Positions 11,001 to 20,281 of a DNA stretch of 64,000 nt are shown here, piece after piece (positions within the stretch are counted from its first letter, which is position 1; the number at the start of each line of letters is the position of its first letter). Both the position numbers and the translations under genes were made by a program. The notes beneath the pieces are model-generated. The model did not search any database, was not told where the DNA came from, and worked only from the letters and a program-made list of their open reading frames with translations. The stretch comes from JBCCQL01 sp039414355. Lineage in GTDB: Bacteria > Planctomycetota > Planctomycetia > Pirellulales > Lacipirellulaceae. Location: NCBI GenBank assembly GCA_039414355.1, contig JBCDJN010000010.1, positions 1 to 64,000 of the forward strand. Reading direction: 5' to 3'.

Positions 11001-14000
11001 TGGACGAGTACACGTTTACCGTTGCCGGCGACGCTGCGATTGACGTGATTCTTGCGGGCCAAGGCGGCGTGGATTTCTCCGGCGCCTTGCTCCAGGTGAT
11101 CGACCCGATCACCGGGCGAGTCGTGGCGGAAGGCTCTGCCGATCCGCTCGGAATTGAGGCCGACAACTATGATCAAGCGGTGCTTGGCTTCACGCCGGAG
11201 CGTTCCGGGGAGTACAAGCTCCGGGTTGCTTCACCGACGCCGGGTCAGTACGTGGCGGTAGTAACCGAGAACCTGGTCTTCGATAGCGAGCCCAACAGTT
11301 CGTCCGAGAGCCCGCTGGCCCGGGCGCTAACCCTGGGCGGCGCCGGTTTGGGATTCCTCGACGGCGACCCGGGCCCGGGTTCGGGCTTGTTCGCGATCGA
11401 CGCCACGCTTGGCGACTTTGTCGCGCTCGACCCGATCACGGGCGAGGAGATCACTCGGAACGCGTTTCCGGTCTTCCCCTCAGGCGGGCCTGATGGGCTC
11501 GCCGTTGGCGGAGGCTCCTTGTTCTACACGCAAGCGACGACACTCTACGAGTTAGACCCGATCACGGGCGAGGTGATCGATGCAGACCTCTTTGCGAGTC
11601 TGGGCGTCCCAACGAACATCGACGCCCTGGCGTACTACGCTGACCTGGTCGTTGCCATGGACTACAGCAGCGACCGCGCCCACTACATCGATCCCGCAAC
11701 CGACACCGCTCTCGGAAGTGTTGGCTTGCCCGTGGACGTCATCGGCGGCATCGCCGGGGCGGCTTCGCGTGGCAGCCTCTTTGCCAACTCGTTCGGCTCG
11801 GGACTGATCTACGAGATCGACGTCGCAACGAACACCGTCGTCAACTCTTTCGCCGCGGCCGATGTGTCCGTCTTGGGGCTGGCGTTTGTCGACGGCTCAC
11901 TGTTTACGGGCAACACCGCGGGGGTTGTGCGTCGAATCGATCCGGACACCGGAACGGTCTTGGGAACCTTCAACCCCGGGTTCTCGATCTCCGGCCTCGC
12001 CGGTGACGAACCGGGCGGCGTCCTCCCGACGTTTGATCTCCCGCCCAGGTCGTTCGATCCGGAACCGGCGCAGCAAAGCGATCTGGGCTACGACGGCCTG
12101 GCGGCCACCATCCCCGGCGAGCAAACCGCTGGCGTTACCGCTGCCGCCGCGCTGGCCAAAGACGACCCGCTGAGCCAGTCGATTGGGACCGAATTAGCCG
12201 CACTCTACCGCGAGTTTCTTCAGAACGAGTCGACGCTCACGCCCAGCACGGCGTTCACGCAGTCGGGCGCCAAGGACCGTATGGAGGTCGACAACGGACT
12301 TGTTCTCATCGACGCGTTTGCCGAAGGCTCGGGTGATGTTCTGTTGGCGACGCTCACGGGACTCGGCATGCATTCGGGCTCCGCATTCGGCCGCACCGTC
12401 TCGGGCTGGATGCCAATTGGCGCTCTCGCGGAGCTGGCCGCGTTGCCGGAGATGCGGTTCGCGCGGCCATCGTTCCGACCGATGACGAACGTCGGCCTCA
12501 CCACCAGCCAGGCCGATGCCGCCATGGGTTCTGACATCGCCCGTGAGACGTTCGGTGTCGACGGTTCGGGCGTGACGGTCGGGGTCTTATCGGACAGCAT
12601 GGGTTTCACTGGGACCGACATCTTGACCGGCGACCTCCCCGGCCCCGGAAATCCACTGGGCAATACGGCGCCCATCGTCGTCCTCGACGACATCTTTGGG
12701 TCGGACGAGGGCCGCGCGATGGCCCAACTCATTCACGATGTCGCGCCCGGCGCGGAAATCGCGTTCCACACCGCCTTCGGCGGGCAAGCCAACTTCGCCA
12801 ACGGGATCGTTGAACTCCGCGACATCGCCGGCTCCGATGTCATCGTTGACGACGTGATCTACTTCGCCGAGCCGATGTTCCAAGACGGGATCATTGCTCA
12901 GGCGATTGACACGGTGGTCGCCGATGGCGCCAGCTACTTCTCGTCAGCCGGCAACACCGGCCGGGACTCGTGGGAAGACGCCTTTCGCGACAGCGGCGTA
13001 AGCCGCTTTGGCGCCACGCTGCACGACTTCGACGCGGGTCCGGGTGTCGACACCCTGCAGAGCATCACCGTTGCGCCCGGCGCCAGCGTGCTCTTGTCGT
13101 TCCAGTGGGACTCGCCATTCTTCTCCGTGAGCGGCGGCGCCGGTACGCAGAACGACGTCGACATCTTCGTTCTCGACAGCCTTGGCAACACCCTCCTCGC
13201 CTCGGCGTCGACGAACAACATCGGTGGTGACGCGCTCGAGGTCTTTTCCTTCACCAACACGACCGGTTCATCATCGCTGAACCTCGCCGTTGGACTCGCG
13301 GCCGGCGCCGCGCCGGGGCTGATGAAGTGGGTTGCCTTCGATCCGTTTATTGTCAACGAGTACGCGACCAACAGCGCTACGTCTTACGGCCACACGAATG
13401 CCGCGGGCGCGTCGGCCGTGGGGGCGGCCAACTACTTGGACACGCCGGCGTTCGGAGCCGCGTCGCCCGGCCTGGAATCGTTCTCCTCGGCCGGCGGCAT
13501 CCCAACGCTGTTCGACACAGCCGGCCAGCCGATCAACGAGCTGCGGGCAAAGCCGAACATCGTGGCGCCCGACGGGACGAACACGACGTTCTTCGGTTTC
13601 GATAGCGACTTTGACGGATTCCCGAATTTCTTCGGCACCTCGGCGGCGGCGCCCCACGCGGCAGCTGTAGCGGCGCTGATGAACGAGCTCGCCCCGCTCG
13701 CCTCACCCGCCGAGATCTACGACGCGATGGAGTCGTCGGCGATCGACATGGACGACCCCGCAACTCCAGGCTTCGATGTCGGCTTTGATAACGGCACCGG
13801 CGCCGGGCTGCTCGACGCTGTCGGGGCACTCTCCCTGATCGTCGCCGACCCGGCGTTGGTCGGCCCGCGTGCTGTGTCGATCACACCGGAGGAAGGCGTT
13901 ACGGCCGACCTCAATGTCACCGAGCTAACGATTGATTTTGACGAGCCGCTTGATGCGATTTCGGCCGAGGACGCCGCCAACTACGAGTTGCTCGCGGCCG

Positions 14001-15100
14001 GGAGCGACGGCATCTTTGGCACGACCGACGATCAGGTCATTCGACTCTCACCCACCTACGACGGCGCGACAACGGTGACGCTCGAGGTGGCAGCCGGAGT
14101 GCCCCTGGTGGTTGGCCGATATCGCCTGACGCTGCAAGGCGACGGCCAGACCGGAGGGATCGTTGACACCGACGGCAATCCGCTCAATTCGCGTGAGGGC
14201 CCGGGGCTTGGGCGCGATACCACGCATGACTTTGAGGTCGTGCTACAGCTACCGTTCGGAGGCGACTTCTACCGTCTCGAGCTGGCCGCCGGCGACGGCG
14301 TGCTGCTGGAGACGGCGTTGCCGGTAGCGGGGCCCTCGGCGCCGATGAATACGCTCGACGCCCAGATCACGGTCTACGACCCGAACGGCTTGCTCGTCGG
14401 TACGGACCAGGACAGCGCTGTCGGGTTGAACGCCTCGATCGGCTTCGTCGCCGCGGCGGACGGCGTGTACACGGTTCAGGTGACCGCCGAAGAGGGCGAG
14501 GGCGACTACCTGCTCCGCTCAACGCCCGCAACCTTCTTACTGCCGGGCGACTTCAACCGCGACGGCATCGTCAACACGGCCGACTTCACCGTCTGGCGTG
14601 ACCAGCTAAGCCAATCATCAGCGTCGTACGCCGGGGCCGACGCGAGCGGCGACGGGTTGGTGGACGTAGGCGACTACAGTCTGTGGCGTGCGAACTTCGG
14701 CCTGACGCTTGCCACCGCCAGGCCGGACCAACTTGTGCTGCTAGAAGCCGCCGAGTCAGCGTCGGTCGCAGCTGCCGACGCCATCGACGACGCACTCGCT
14801 ACATCTTTCGTTGATGAGCCCATTAGCGCACGATCTCCCTGGCGGTTCTCGTTCCGTGGTTTCTTCGACGCGGCAACGCAAAGCGCGGTCGAAAGAGACG
14901 GGAGCGAAGCATCGAACCCGGGCACGCCAGCGGCGCCCGCCGGCGACGATGAAAGCGCTCTACTCATGGCCGCGCTCGACTCTGTGTCTACCGGCGACGA
15001 GAGAGGACCCAAGACCGAAGAACTTGCGTCGCCGGACGAGGTGGAAGAGTTCGAGTCGCAGATCGACGAGGCGGTAGCGGATCTGCCGTGGAGCGTGTGA
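5021..15100 (+). CDS. Giant secreted multidomain protein with subtilase/sedolisin-like peptidase and dockerin
   Basis: About 3,359 residues from the GTG at 5021. The N-terminus has the planctomycete LEPR-XLL-type signature (KLEQLERRELLS). Visible modules, in order: pre-peptidase-type beta domains; two copies of a roughly 100-residue unit (about residues 207-306 and 917-1016) separated by Ig-like SbsA-type domains; a lamin-tail-like domain (about 1184-1313, VILSEVVDGAGDSGN, KFVEITNTTG); a MAM/immune-inhibitor-like domain (about 1815-1986, WYVDDLLVEA); propeller-like repeats (about 2122-2330, LDPITGE); and a peptidase domain (about 2504-2943) with Asp2525 (GVLSDSM), Glu2563 (SDEGRAM), Asn2645 (SSAGNTG) and Ser2874 (FGTSAAAPH). 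A type I dockerin-like pair follows (about 3177-3227, GDFNRDGIVNTADFTVWR), then a Glu/Ala-rich tail. It is probably exported and involved in polymer degradation or surface assembly; the substrate is unknown. It ends one base before the convergent DUF1501 pseudogene. Confidence 0.9.
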   Translation: MSPARPSVPTRRRTCKLEQLERRELLSVQPLTDFAAMEPIGSLSYRASASADLNPFEPTQSFTLELDTDQSLAASVVAPFEAEVTLTDPSGELLASVVGSAGELFLPQQLIDEAGLYTITVAAANGIPTLGTLHVTALLNASFEAERTGGSANNTAGEAETFDGVLLPVGLGDAERAVIVGRSLPFGPVFASSASQSGGLFTPNVTTLTLDATPTPIGPATLTITASADLNALGEFLTIDAEGLFVADVFITGGSQSAESVVTVEIPAGTVTQLAADGVILLNVTPSAEVDDLAPTSLEVELEYAVTPDADDWYAVSLEDGDLLSLVLDADSTALELYAADGVTLLAQGPVISGFKDSTVDGAADDYRIRVPSGTADYRLAVIRNGRLAGPAPGTPDGALALGRGSQTILGAVAAESMEQFFTFQAAAGDNLSIATTTPAAGAGDFVNELDPGVELIGPDGGVVPYANTAGDETLMETAPLAGEYTVRVFGESGSVGAYVLDIAGATGTAPAFEVTGASVVDGQRVLPGTLGSLTVDLNDAVRLDTLDTTDLLINGVPGATAVTVDDPSTLTFEFPSTLVEGEITLALPAGSLVGVAGQELEGFALSFIVDESAPRIVGSSVIAGDVVRPGVQAFTFDFDEPLDQALLSASSVELVGSRTGLQANAELDYDAAAERLTITTASLEEDTYTLRLLSEGFRDELGFELDGEIDPASTVPSGDGTPGGDFVLPLTVDTGVQGLGEFVRQSPAGSQIYEATAAGFLAPADDVDTFEVQLDAGQTIAVVVQGDIDPTVELIGPRGTPLRLATGDGVSTPAVLQAIPVLESGLYRINVGAQGGTAGAFRVNVALNAQWELEELSGAADATAATAEDLIFSTVIGSRRSTSAVRAAVTGVVSSLGPQFTATATDETPLFFPNVADVRFAQVPTPLGDATLTFAVTADLNSANEFLAIDAEGLFTANLFVTGGSQGNPTTAAVDIPQATIAELAADGVVSVTVTPSAAVDNLGATSLSVDLSFPVESVLGDDWYRLQLGDGQSASFALQGANSGVELYADDGETLLAIGRATTDGLVSIDNFVDGTDDGAAQDYFVRVAGGSGPYSLVATRGAVFDREVNDTFGAAQELTAAAGAVGFVTGPDPTGLGGDDDWYAVSLDAGDRLFSRVRLPASGPGEFENALATGIPGGVILSEVVDGAGDSGNPKFVEITNTTGAAYTFPAGGLIVQTNDGTDRNVDIDLTGVTIPARESYVVAASSNGGRDVFESIYGFSADFYADELIGDGNDRYALTDTADGSNVLDVYGVLGTNGAGTAWDYTDSYAFRLPGGAMPSGEAFVQGEWSVAGAGALDDGVTPAEDLLRTLTTPGVHDFVTANSPLARLELFDPSGVPIDGGADFVNLVAPVAGDYRLRVSALALEGEYVLEVSGATGQGVPPTVVETLPANGTLFATVPTTYTVTFSEPLLEGTVGPEDLLVNGLPATGVTMIDALTFRFDVDPSVDSGDGVYDVQLPAGAVVDLQGLGNEVFATTFVVDGSGPRILSAKIDGADLVLGVTYPAGDRTISLEFDEPLDEAVLSPGRITLSETISGQLVPLEAFNYDPITRAITLDYVGLTEGVYELYVSSGSVRDQVRNPLDGEPLGPPLDGAPTGDGVPGGDYTLAFQVDAVGAGTLLGFERLDPLGGLVSGSLANAGILNAPGDADDVVIELAAGEVLTAVVTPLDPTATLTAAALGLSGPGASPTPGAPAVLPVAASPIDTPVTIRVVGDRATAYRLDVYLNAILEAEAVDTGLASPLSIDGSLRTLPQRRYAVLGDSEPAASRTTVYQEDFNFGADGFTFDNAFGSGGGLWSLSGGRQLDGLPNHTPPGSLYFGQNEGLLGGGDYDTGAVAEGSVITPLLTLPDTGSGWLSFNQLIETDVATDVAEVSVLAGETATTVLSTVDGTLVAGSGGTWQSVEADLSAFAGQTIQLQFRFDTFDDQQNGFEGWYVDDLLVEAAGDPIADLDEYTFTVAGDAAIDVILAGQGGVDFSGALLQVIDPITGRVVAEGSADPLGIEADNYDQAVLGFTPERSGEYKLRVASPTPGQYVAVVTENLVFDSEPNSSSESPLARALTLGGAGLGFLDGDPGPGSGLFAIDATLGDFVALDPITGEEITRNAFPVFPSGGPDGLAVGGGSLFYTQATTLYELDPITGEVIDADLFASLGVPTNIDALAYYADLVVAMDYSSDRAHYIDPATDTALGSVGLPVDVIGGIAGAASRGSLFANSFGSGLIYEIDVATNTVVNSFAAADVSVLGLAFVDGSLFTGNTAGVVRRIDPDTGTVLGTFNPGFSISGLAGDEPGGVLPTFDLPPRSFDPEPAQQSDLGYDGLAATIPGEQTAGVTAAAALAKDDPLSQSIGTELAALYREFLQNESTLTPSTAFTQSGAKDRMEVDNGLVLIDAFAEGSGDVLLATLTGLGMHSGSAFGRTVSGWMPIGALAELAALPEMRFARPSFRPMTNVGLTTSQADAAMGSDIARETFGVDGSGVTVGVLSDSMGFTGTDILTGDLPGPGNPLGNTAPIVVLDDIFGSDEGRAMAQLIHDVAPGAEIAFHTAFGGQANFANGIVELRDIAGSDVIVDDVIYFAEPMFQDGIIAQAIDTVVADGASYFSSAGNTGRDSWEDAFRDSGVSRFGATLHDFDAGPGVDTLQSITVAPGASVLLSFQWDSPFFSVSGGAGTQNDVDIFVLDSLGNTLLASASTNNIGGDALEVFSFTNTTGSSSLNLAVGLAAGAAPGLMKWVAFDPFIVNEYATNSATSYGHTNAAGASAVGAANYLDTPAFGAASPGLESFSSAGGIPTLFDTAGQPINELRAKPNIVAPDGTNTTFFGFDSDFDGFPNFFGTSAAAPHAAAVAALMNELAPLASPAEIYDAMESSAIDMDDPATPGFDVGFDNGTGAGLLDAVGALSLIVADPALVGPRAVSITPEEGVTADLNVTELTIDFDEPLDAISAEDAANYELLAAGSDGIFGTTDDQVIRLSPTYDGATTVTLEVAAGVPLVVGRYRLTLQGDGQTGGIVDTDGNPLNSREGPGLGRDTTHDFEVVLQLPFGGDFYRLELAAGDGVLLETALPVAGPSAPMNTLDAQITVYDPNGLLVGTDQDSAVGLNASIGFVAAADGVYTVQVTAEEGEGDYLLRSTPATFLLPGDFNRDGIVNTADFTVWRDQLSQSSASYAGADASGDGLVDVGDYSLWRANFGLTLATARPDQLVLLEAAESASVAAADAIDDALATSFVDEPISARSPWRFSFRGFFDAATQSAVERDGSEASNPGTPAAPAGDDESALLMAALDSVSTGDERGPKTEELASPDEVEEFESQIDEAVADLPWSV

Positions 15101-15101
15101 G

Positions 15102-16369
15102 CTAAGCGATCAGGTCCTGGATCACCTCGCCGTGGACGTCAGTGAGCCGGAAGTCGCGGCCCTGGAAGCGGCCCGCCTTGACGCCGCCGCCCGACATCCA
15201 GAACGTGGAGCTGTTGGGGTGGTAATCACGGCCGTCGTCGCCGCCCTGCACCATGGGCGTGCGGCCGAACTCGCCGGTCCAGATCGCCAGCGTCTCATCC
15301 AACAGCCCTCGCTGCCGCAGGTCGGTCACCAGCGCCGCGTACGCCTGATCGGTGTTGCCGCAGTTCTTGGGCAGCTGTGTCGAGATTCCGCCGTGCTGGT
15401 CCCGCGACTCATGGAAGAGCTCAACAAAGCGCACTCCCGGCTCCACCAACCGCCGGGGGAGGAGGCAGTTCTTTGCGAACGACGGCTTCTTCTCGTCGAC
15501 GCCGTACATGGCGAGCGTCTCGCGTGGTTCGCTCGCCAGGTCAACCGCCTCGGGGGGGCGCTGGCCTGCATGCGGCAAGCCATCTCGTACGAGTTGATCC
15601 GCGTGGCGATCTCCGGGTCGCCGACGAGGTCGAGCTGGCGACGGTTGAGCGTGTTGACCGTATCGATCGACTTTCGCTGCACGGCGTCGGTAACGCCGTC
15701 GGGGCTTGAGAGATACAAGACGGGGTCGCCGGTCGATCGAAACTCAACGCCCGAATACACAGTGGGCAGAAAGCCAGAGCCCCAGTTGGCCGCTCCGGCG
15801 CTCGGGCCCTTCGACCCCGAGTTGAAGACCACACAGGCGGGCAGGTTTCGGGATTCGCTCCCGAGCCCGTACGTCGTCCACGAGCCGAGACAGGGCCGGC
15901 CGAACTGCTGAGAACCCGATTGCATGAAGAGCTGGGCCGGCACGTGATTGAACGCGTCGGTGACACCCGAACGAACGACGCACAACTCGTCGAGCACCTT
16001 ACGCGTGTGGGGCAACAGCTCCGAAACGTGCAGCCCGTTGTCGCCGCATTCGGTGAACTTGAACTTAGGCCCGAGGAGCTTTGAGTTCGGGTTGATAAAC
16101 GCCGATCGGTAGCCCTCCAACACCTCCGCGGGCCGCAGCGTGCCGTTGAGCCGCTGGAGCTCGGGTTTGTAATCCCACATCTCCAGTTGGCTCGGTCCGC
16201 CGCCCATGAAGAGCAGGATGACGTTCTTCGCCCGGGCCGGGTGGTGCGACGACTTGGCGGCCAGCGGGTCGGTGGAACCGGCCAGCGACTCGTCGCCAAC
16301 AAGCCCGTTGAGGGCAATCGCGCCCAGGCCCACCCCGCACTGCTGCAGGAACCAGCGGCGGTTCGTCAT
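15102..16369 (-). pseudogene. DUF1501 protein gene, frameshifted
   Basis: The reading starts with a twin-arginine-type signal (NRRWFLQQCGVGLGAIAL) followed by the DUF1501 core: AKNVILLFMGGGPSQLEMWD, KLLGPKFKF and the SYEMACRMQ segment. Right after MQASAP the frame is lost in a run of seven G (15552-15558 on the plus strand). The C-terminal part (EAVDLASEPRETLAMYGVDE, FGRTPMVQGGDDGRDYHP, HGEVIQDLIA) continues in another frame to 15102. DUF1501 proteins are sulfatase-like exported proteins of unknown reaction that are usually paired with DUF1549/DUF1553 proteins. The start at 16369 overlaps the stop of the upstream pseudogene (ATGA). A homopolymer sequencing error is possible, but the upstream partner is also broken. 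Confidence 0.85.
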
Positions 16370-19118
16370 CCGCGGATCGCCCGCCAGTGGGGCGTGGCGT
16401 CCGCAGGGATACGCCATGGCTTGGTGATCGTCTCGTCGAGGTTCAGAAGGCGCCGTGCCGTGAGTGTCCACGCGGCCAGCTCGCGGGCGGCGGCCGGATC
16501 CGCGGCGCCTTCCTTCTGACCGGTCACCGCGAAGGCGTCGATCTCGCCACTGGCGAGCCCTTTGCGGCAGTCGTTCAGGAACTCCACTAACGTGGCGCCC
16601 TCCTCCGCATCGGGCCTACGCGTCATCAGCATCTCGTAGGCGTGCTCCACACGGGCGAGGTCGGCGTCGACACCGAGCTTCATCCGCCGCGAGGCAAGCG
16701 CCCGGGCGGCCGCGACGAACTGTTCTTCGTTGAGCAGCGTGAGCGCCTGCAGCGGCGTGGTGGACCGGGTGCGCCGCACGCAAGCCGCGTTGCCGGGCGG
16801 AGCGTCGAAGACCTGCAGCGGCGGGTACTGCACCGAGCGGTAGGCCTGAACATAAAGGCTGCGGCGGAAGCTGCTGGCGTCTTGGCGGGTCTTCCAGACC
16901 TTGAGGCCGTAGCTAGCCGGCGGCGCGAACAGAAACCGCGGCGCCGGCGGATAGACGCTGTGGCCACCGGTGCGGCGATCGAGTAAGCCGCTTGCCGCCA
17001 ACGCAATGTCGCGGACCACCTCGGATTCCACACGGCCGCGCGGCCCACGCCAAACCAAACGGTTGTACTGATCAACCTGAGCCGGCCGGCCACGGTGGTG
17101 CGAGCGTTGTCGATACGCGGCCGACGAAGTGATCAATCGATGCAGGTGCTTAAGGCTCCAGCCACGCTCCATGAACTCAACCGCCAGCCAATCGAGCAGC
17201 TCGGGGTGCGACGGCGGCGGCGCTTGCGAACCCAGGTCCTCGGCCGTTTCCACCAAGCCGATTCCGAAGTACGCCTGCCACACACGGTTGACCAGCGCCC
17301 GTGCCGTTGTCGGCGACCGCCGATCAACGAGCCATCGCGCGAACGCCAGGCGGTCGTTCGGCGAATCGCTCTGACGCGGGTGCAAGAAGTTGGGCGTGTG
17401 CGGCTCAACCACCTCGTCGGGTTGCAGGAAGTCTCCGCGGTTCATCCGGTGGGTCACGCGTGGCTCGTCGCCGCGGCTGACGACGTACTGGTTGGTTCCC
17501 TCGGGCCACGCGGCCAGGAGCTCGGCGATGCGTTCGTTGGCTTGTGTCCAGCCAGGCTGGATGCTCCGCCAGTACGGAAGGCGGTTGGCCAGTCGGCGTC
17601 ACTTCAATCCTCTGGGTCGCGTGAGACGAACGCCCGCACCGCAGCGGGTAGCGGGTCGGCGGTTGGTCCATCGGCGGCAGTCACCGAGAAGCGGAAGCGG
17701 CCCGCGACGTTGGTGTGCCGCTGGTCGCCGTACTTGCCGCCGTGGCTCTGGTTGAGTTTGAAAATGAGCCGCCCGCTCCGGGGCACTGCCCAAGGCGTCT
17801 TGAGGACGAACACCGCTTCACACGGCTGGTTGCGGCGCCAGGCATCGGTGTCGGTGGTCCACGCGGCCTTAAGGTCGCCGTCAATCGTGTCCTCGATCGG
17901 CCCCTCCGTCCGCTCCTCGGCCTTCGAACGGCGATCGGCGAACTGCTCGTCAATCGGCTCGCGATCGACGCCGAGATTCGCGGTCGCCGAGGCGATGGGG
18001 AGGGACTGCTCCTTCCCGTTCGGGTCGACGTACGCCAGCTTGAACTCGGACAAGGAGCTTGCGCCGTAGGCCGACCTACCCGGCCCGCCACGCGGGAGTT
18101 CGGGGTGGTTCAGCAGCTCCAGCCGGACCGCGGAAACCGGACTCCCGTTGGGCGTGAGGGAATCGATGGATCCGAGGTCGACGAAGAAATCGTTCTGCTC
18201 GCGCGGCGGGCCATAGCCCCGCGAGACGATTGAGCCGTCTTCCAGGAACTCAAACTTCTGGCCCTTCAAGTTGCGCTGCTGGGTGTGCAGCACGGTCCAG
18301 GGCGGCGCGGTCGACGCACCCGTTTGGCGGGCCCACTCAGCCAGAGCAAGGCGCCAATCGGGATAGGTGTCCTTCAACTCCTTCTCGATCGCCGCCACGC
18401 CTGTCTTGATCCGCTCAATCTCTTCTTATTCGTCATCGGTGTAGACGACTGCGATCGCCTCGTTGCAACGATCGAGGTAGGCGAAGAGGCCGAAGTAGTC
18501 TTGGTGAGTAAGCGGGTCGTATTGATGGGTGTGGCATTGAACGCACTGCGTCGTGACGCCGAGCACGGCCTTGCCGATCGCGTCGACCCGGTCGAAGAGC
18601 CCCTCGACACGAAACTGCTCAGGGTCGGCGCCACTCTCCTCGTTGACCATCGAGTTGCGAAGGAAGCCGGTCGCCACCCGCTCGGCCTGTCCCGCCCCCG
18701 GGAGCAGATCGCCTGCGACTTGGGTCACGATAAACTCGTCGTACTCCAAGTCGGCGTTCAGGGCCTGCACGACCCAGTCGCGGTAGAACCAGTTGTCGCG
18801 ACGCAGGCCTTTCTCATAGCCGTCCGAATCGCTGTACCTCGCCGCGTCGAGCCAATGGCGACCCCAACGCTCGCCGTAGTGCGTAGAATCGAGAAGTCGC
18901 TCAACCAACCGACGAGTCGCGCCGGGCTCAGTGTCGCTAAGGAACTGCTCACGCTCATCGGGCGTCGGGGGCAACCCGGCCTGGCGGCTCCCCTCGTCAG
19001 GGCCGAGACATCGGAAGCAGCGATCGGCCAGAAGCGGGCGTACTTCGCGGGCGAAGTTGATCCCCGGCGAGTGTTGCGCCGCGAATGCGACTATGAAGAT
19101 AGCGACAAGTGGGCGCAA
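16366..19118 (-). pseudogene. DUF1549/DUF1553 (PSCyt1-PSCyt2-PSD1) gene, decayed
   Basis: Three pieces of one planctomycete cytochrome-type gene. From 19118: a signal peptide and the start of the PSCyt1 heme domain, then DUF1549 (HYGERWGRHWLDAARYSDSDG, TTQCVQCHTHQYDPLTHQDY). Next a middle region, then DUF1553/PSD1 (NDRLAFARWLVDRRSPTTAR, HPELLDWLAVEF, LHRLITSSAAYRQRS). Lesions visible: the heme motif reads CFRCLG instead of Cys-x-x-Cys-His; an internal deletion joins RQAGL directly to PPTPDE near 18970, removing most of PSCyt1 and the start of DUF1549; an in-frame TAA at 18428-18426 follows VVYTDDE; and a frameshift lies near 17600. Intact members are large exported proteins of uncertain function encoded with DUF1501. 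It shares an ATGA overlap with the downstream DUF1501 pseudogene. Confidence 0.88.
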
Positions 19119-19211
19119 AGCGATCGCTCCCGGCGGCGCTAATGCTGCGGCGCCTATCCGCCGCGTCGCACGAACTGGTGCGACAGGGTTCGCCGCGTGC
19201 GCTGTTAGATC

Positions 19212-19258
19212 AGTCGGGGCGATACGATTCGAACGTGCGACCTACTGCTCCCAAAGCA
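19212..19258 (-). other. Displaced tRNA-Pro 3' fragment (candidate attachment site, left)
   Basis: 47 bases matching the tRNA-Pro gene at 38901-38974 from the anticodon stem (TGCTTTGGGAGCA on the minus strand) through the T-arm and acceptor 3' strand, with one substitution. Homology stops abruptly upstream of the anticodon stem. The substitution creates a C-A mismatch in the T-stem, consistent with a non-functional relic. No 5' half is present nearby. Confidence 0.8.
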
Positions 19259-19375
19259 CGCACAGCGTGCGAACCGTTGCCAACCTAGGACGATGAGAAC
19301 AACCGCGTAGTAAAGGGTTGGGTGCGATCTGGCTAGGTTTTCTTTCGCATCGATTCGCGGCCGTTTGCGGCGATT

Positions 19376-19395
19376 CGGGAGTAGTACTACTCCCG
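19376..19395. repeat. Perfect 20-bp palindrome, left copy
   Basis: CGGGAGTAGTACTACTCCCG is perfectly self-complementary. The same ten-base arms recur at 38804-38824 with one extra central base. It lies 117 bp from the displaced tRNA fragment. Possible recombinase or regulator binding site; the function is not shown by sequence alone. Confidence 0.8.
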
Positions 19396-20281
19396 TTTGC
19401 GCCCGCCGGTTTTCCGCGGTTTCAAACCGCACCATTTACCGCCGATTTGAATGACTCGCCGCCTCGCCCGTTTCTCGACCGTCATGAACGGACCGCGTGC
19501 CGCCCGTTTTTGAGCCACCATGAATCGCAGTGATTCGATCGGTGGTTGCCGTGTGCGGCGTTGTTACAGCCACTCGGAAGTTGCGACCAACGCGCGAGAA
19601 AAGTCTATGCGACCGCAGGCTACGACTACCCCACGGCACCGCGGAGAAGAAACTGGCCGCGACCGGCGTCCCGCGAAGAGAGTCGCCCTTGCCGGCACTT
19701 CCCTTAAATCAGTTCGCCGGTTGCGGGGGAGTACCTACCGGGGGGTCCCAAACACTGTCTCTCTGCCGAAGAATCCGCGTGCTTGGCCCTGGGGCTTGCG
19801 GGCGTCAGGTGGTAGAGACTGACCTCCCCAAAGGTGCCACCCATATCAGGAGCCCTGGCAGTCCCGAAGAGAGCGAACAGGCCTTCCCTAGCTCGCCAAG
19901 GTGACGGGCGCCGACGCGAGTTGAGCCTGGACGGGAGCCGCCTCGGTCGACGCAGCCGCGTGGACTTTTTGGGTTGGCTGCTGGCGGAACAATTGCTCGA
20001 AGACTCGTCTGCACAGGTAGATTTGGCTGGCACTCGGTCGATTGTGAATTGCGTCGCCGTTGCCGAAGCGGCCTAGAGTTAGCTGCCATCCAGTTCTCAG
20101 CCGAAGCTCTGCGGCCATGGAAAAGAACTGTTCCGCCCGTGATATTGTCGAGTTAGTACCAAATCCGATAACGCAGCGAAGAGTCCGCGTCTCCAATCGT
20201 GAGTGTCATTGACGTGTATCGATGCGGCCCCAGGCGGAGGTGGGCTTCGCCAGATGACCTCGACCGGAGGATGAACGCAGA
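19396..20281. other. Non-coding region inside the left boundary
   Basis: Almost 900 bp with no gene I can support. Overlapping short frames on both strands (for example around 19888-20196 on the minus strand) encode no recognisable domain and lack good starts. The stretch may be degraded cargo of the integration event that left the tRNA fragment. Confidence 0.45.
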
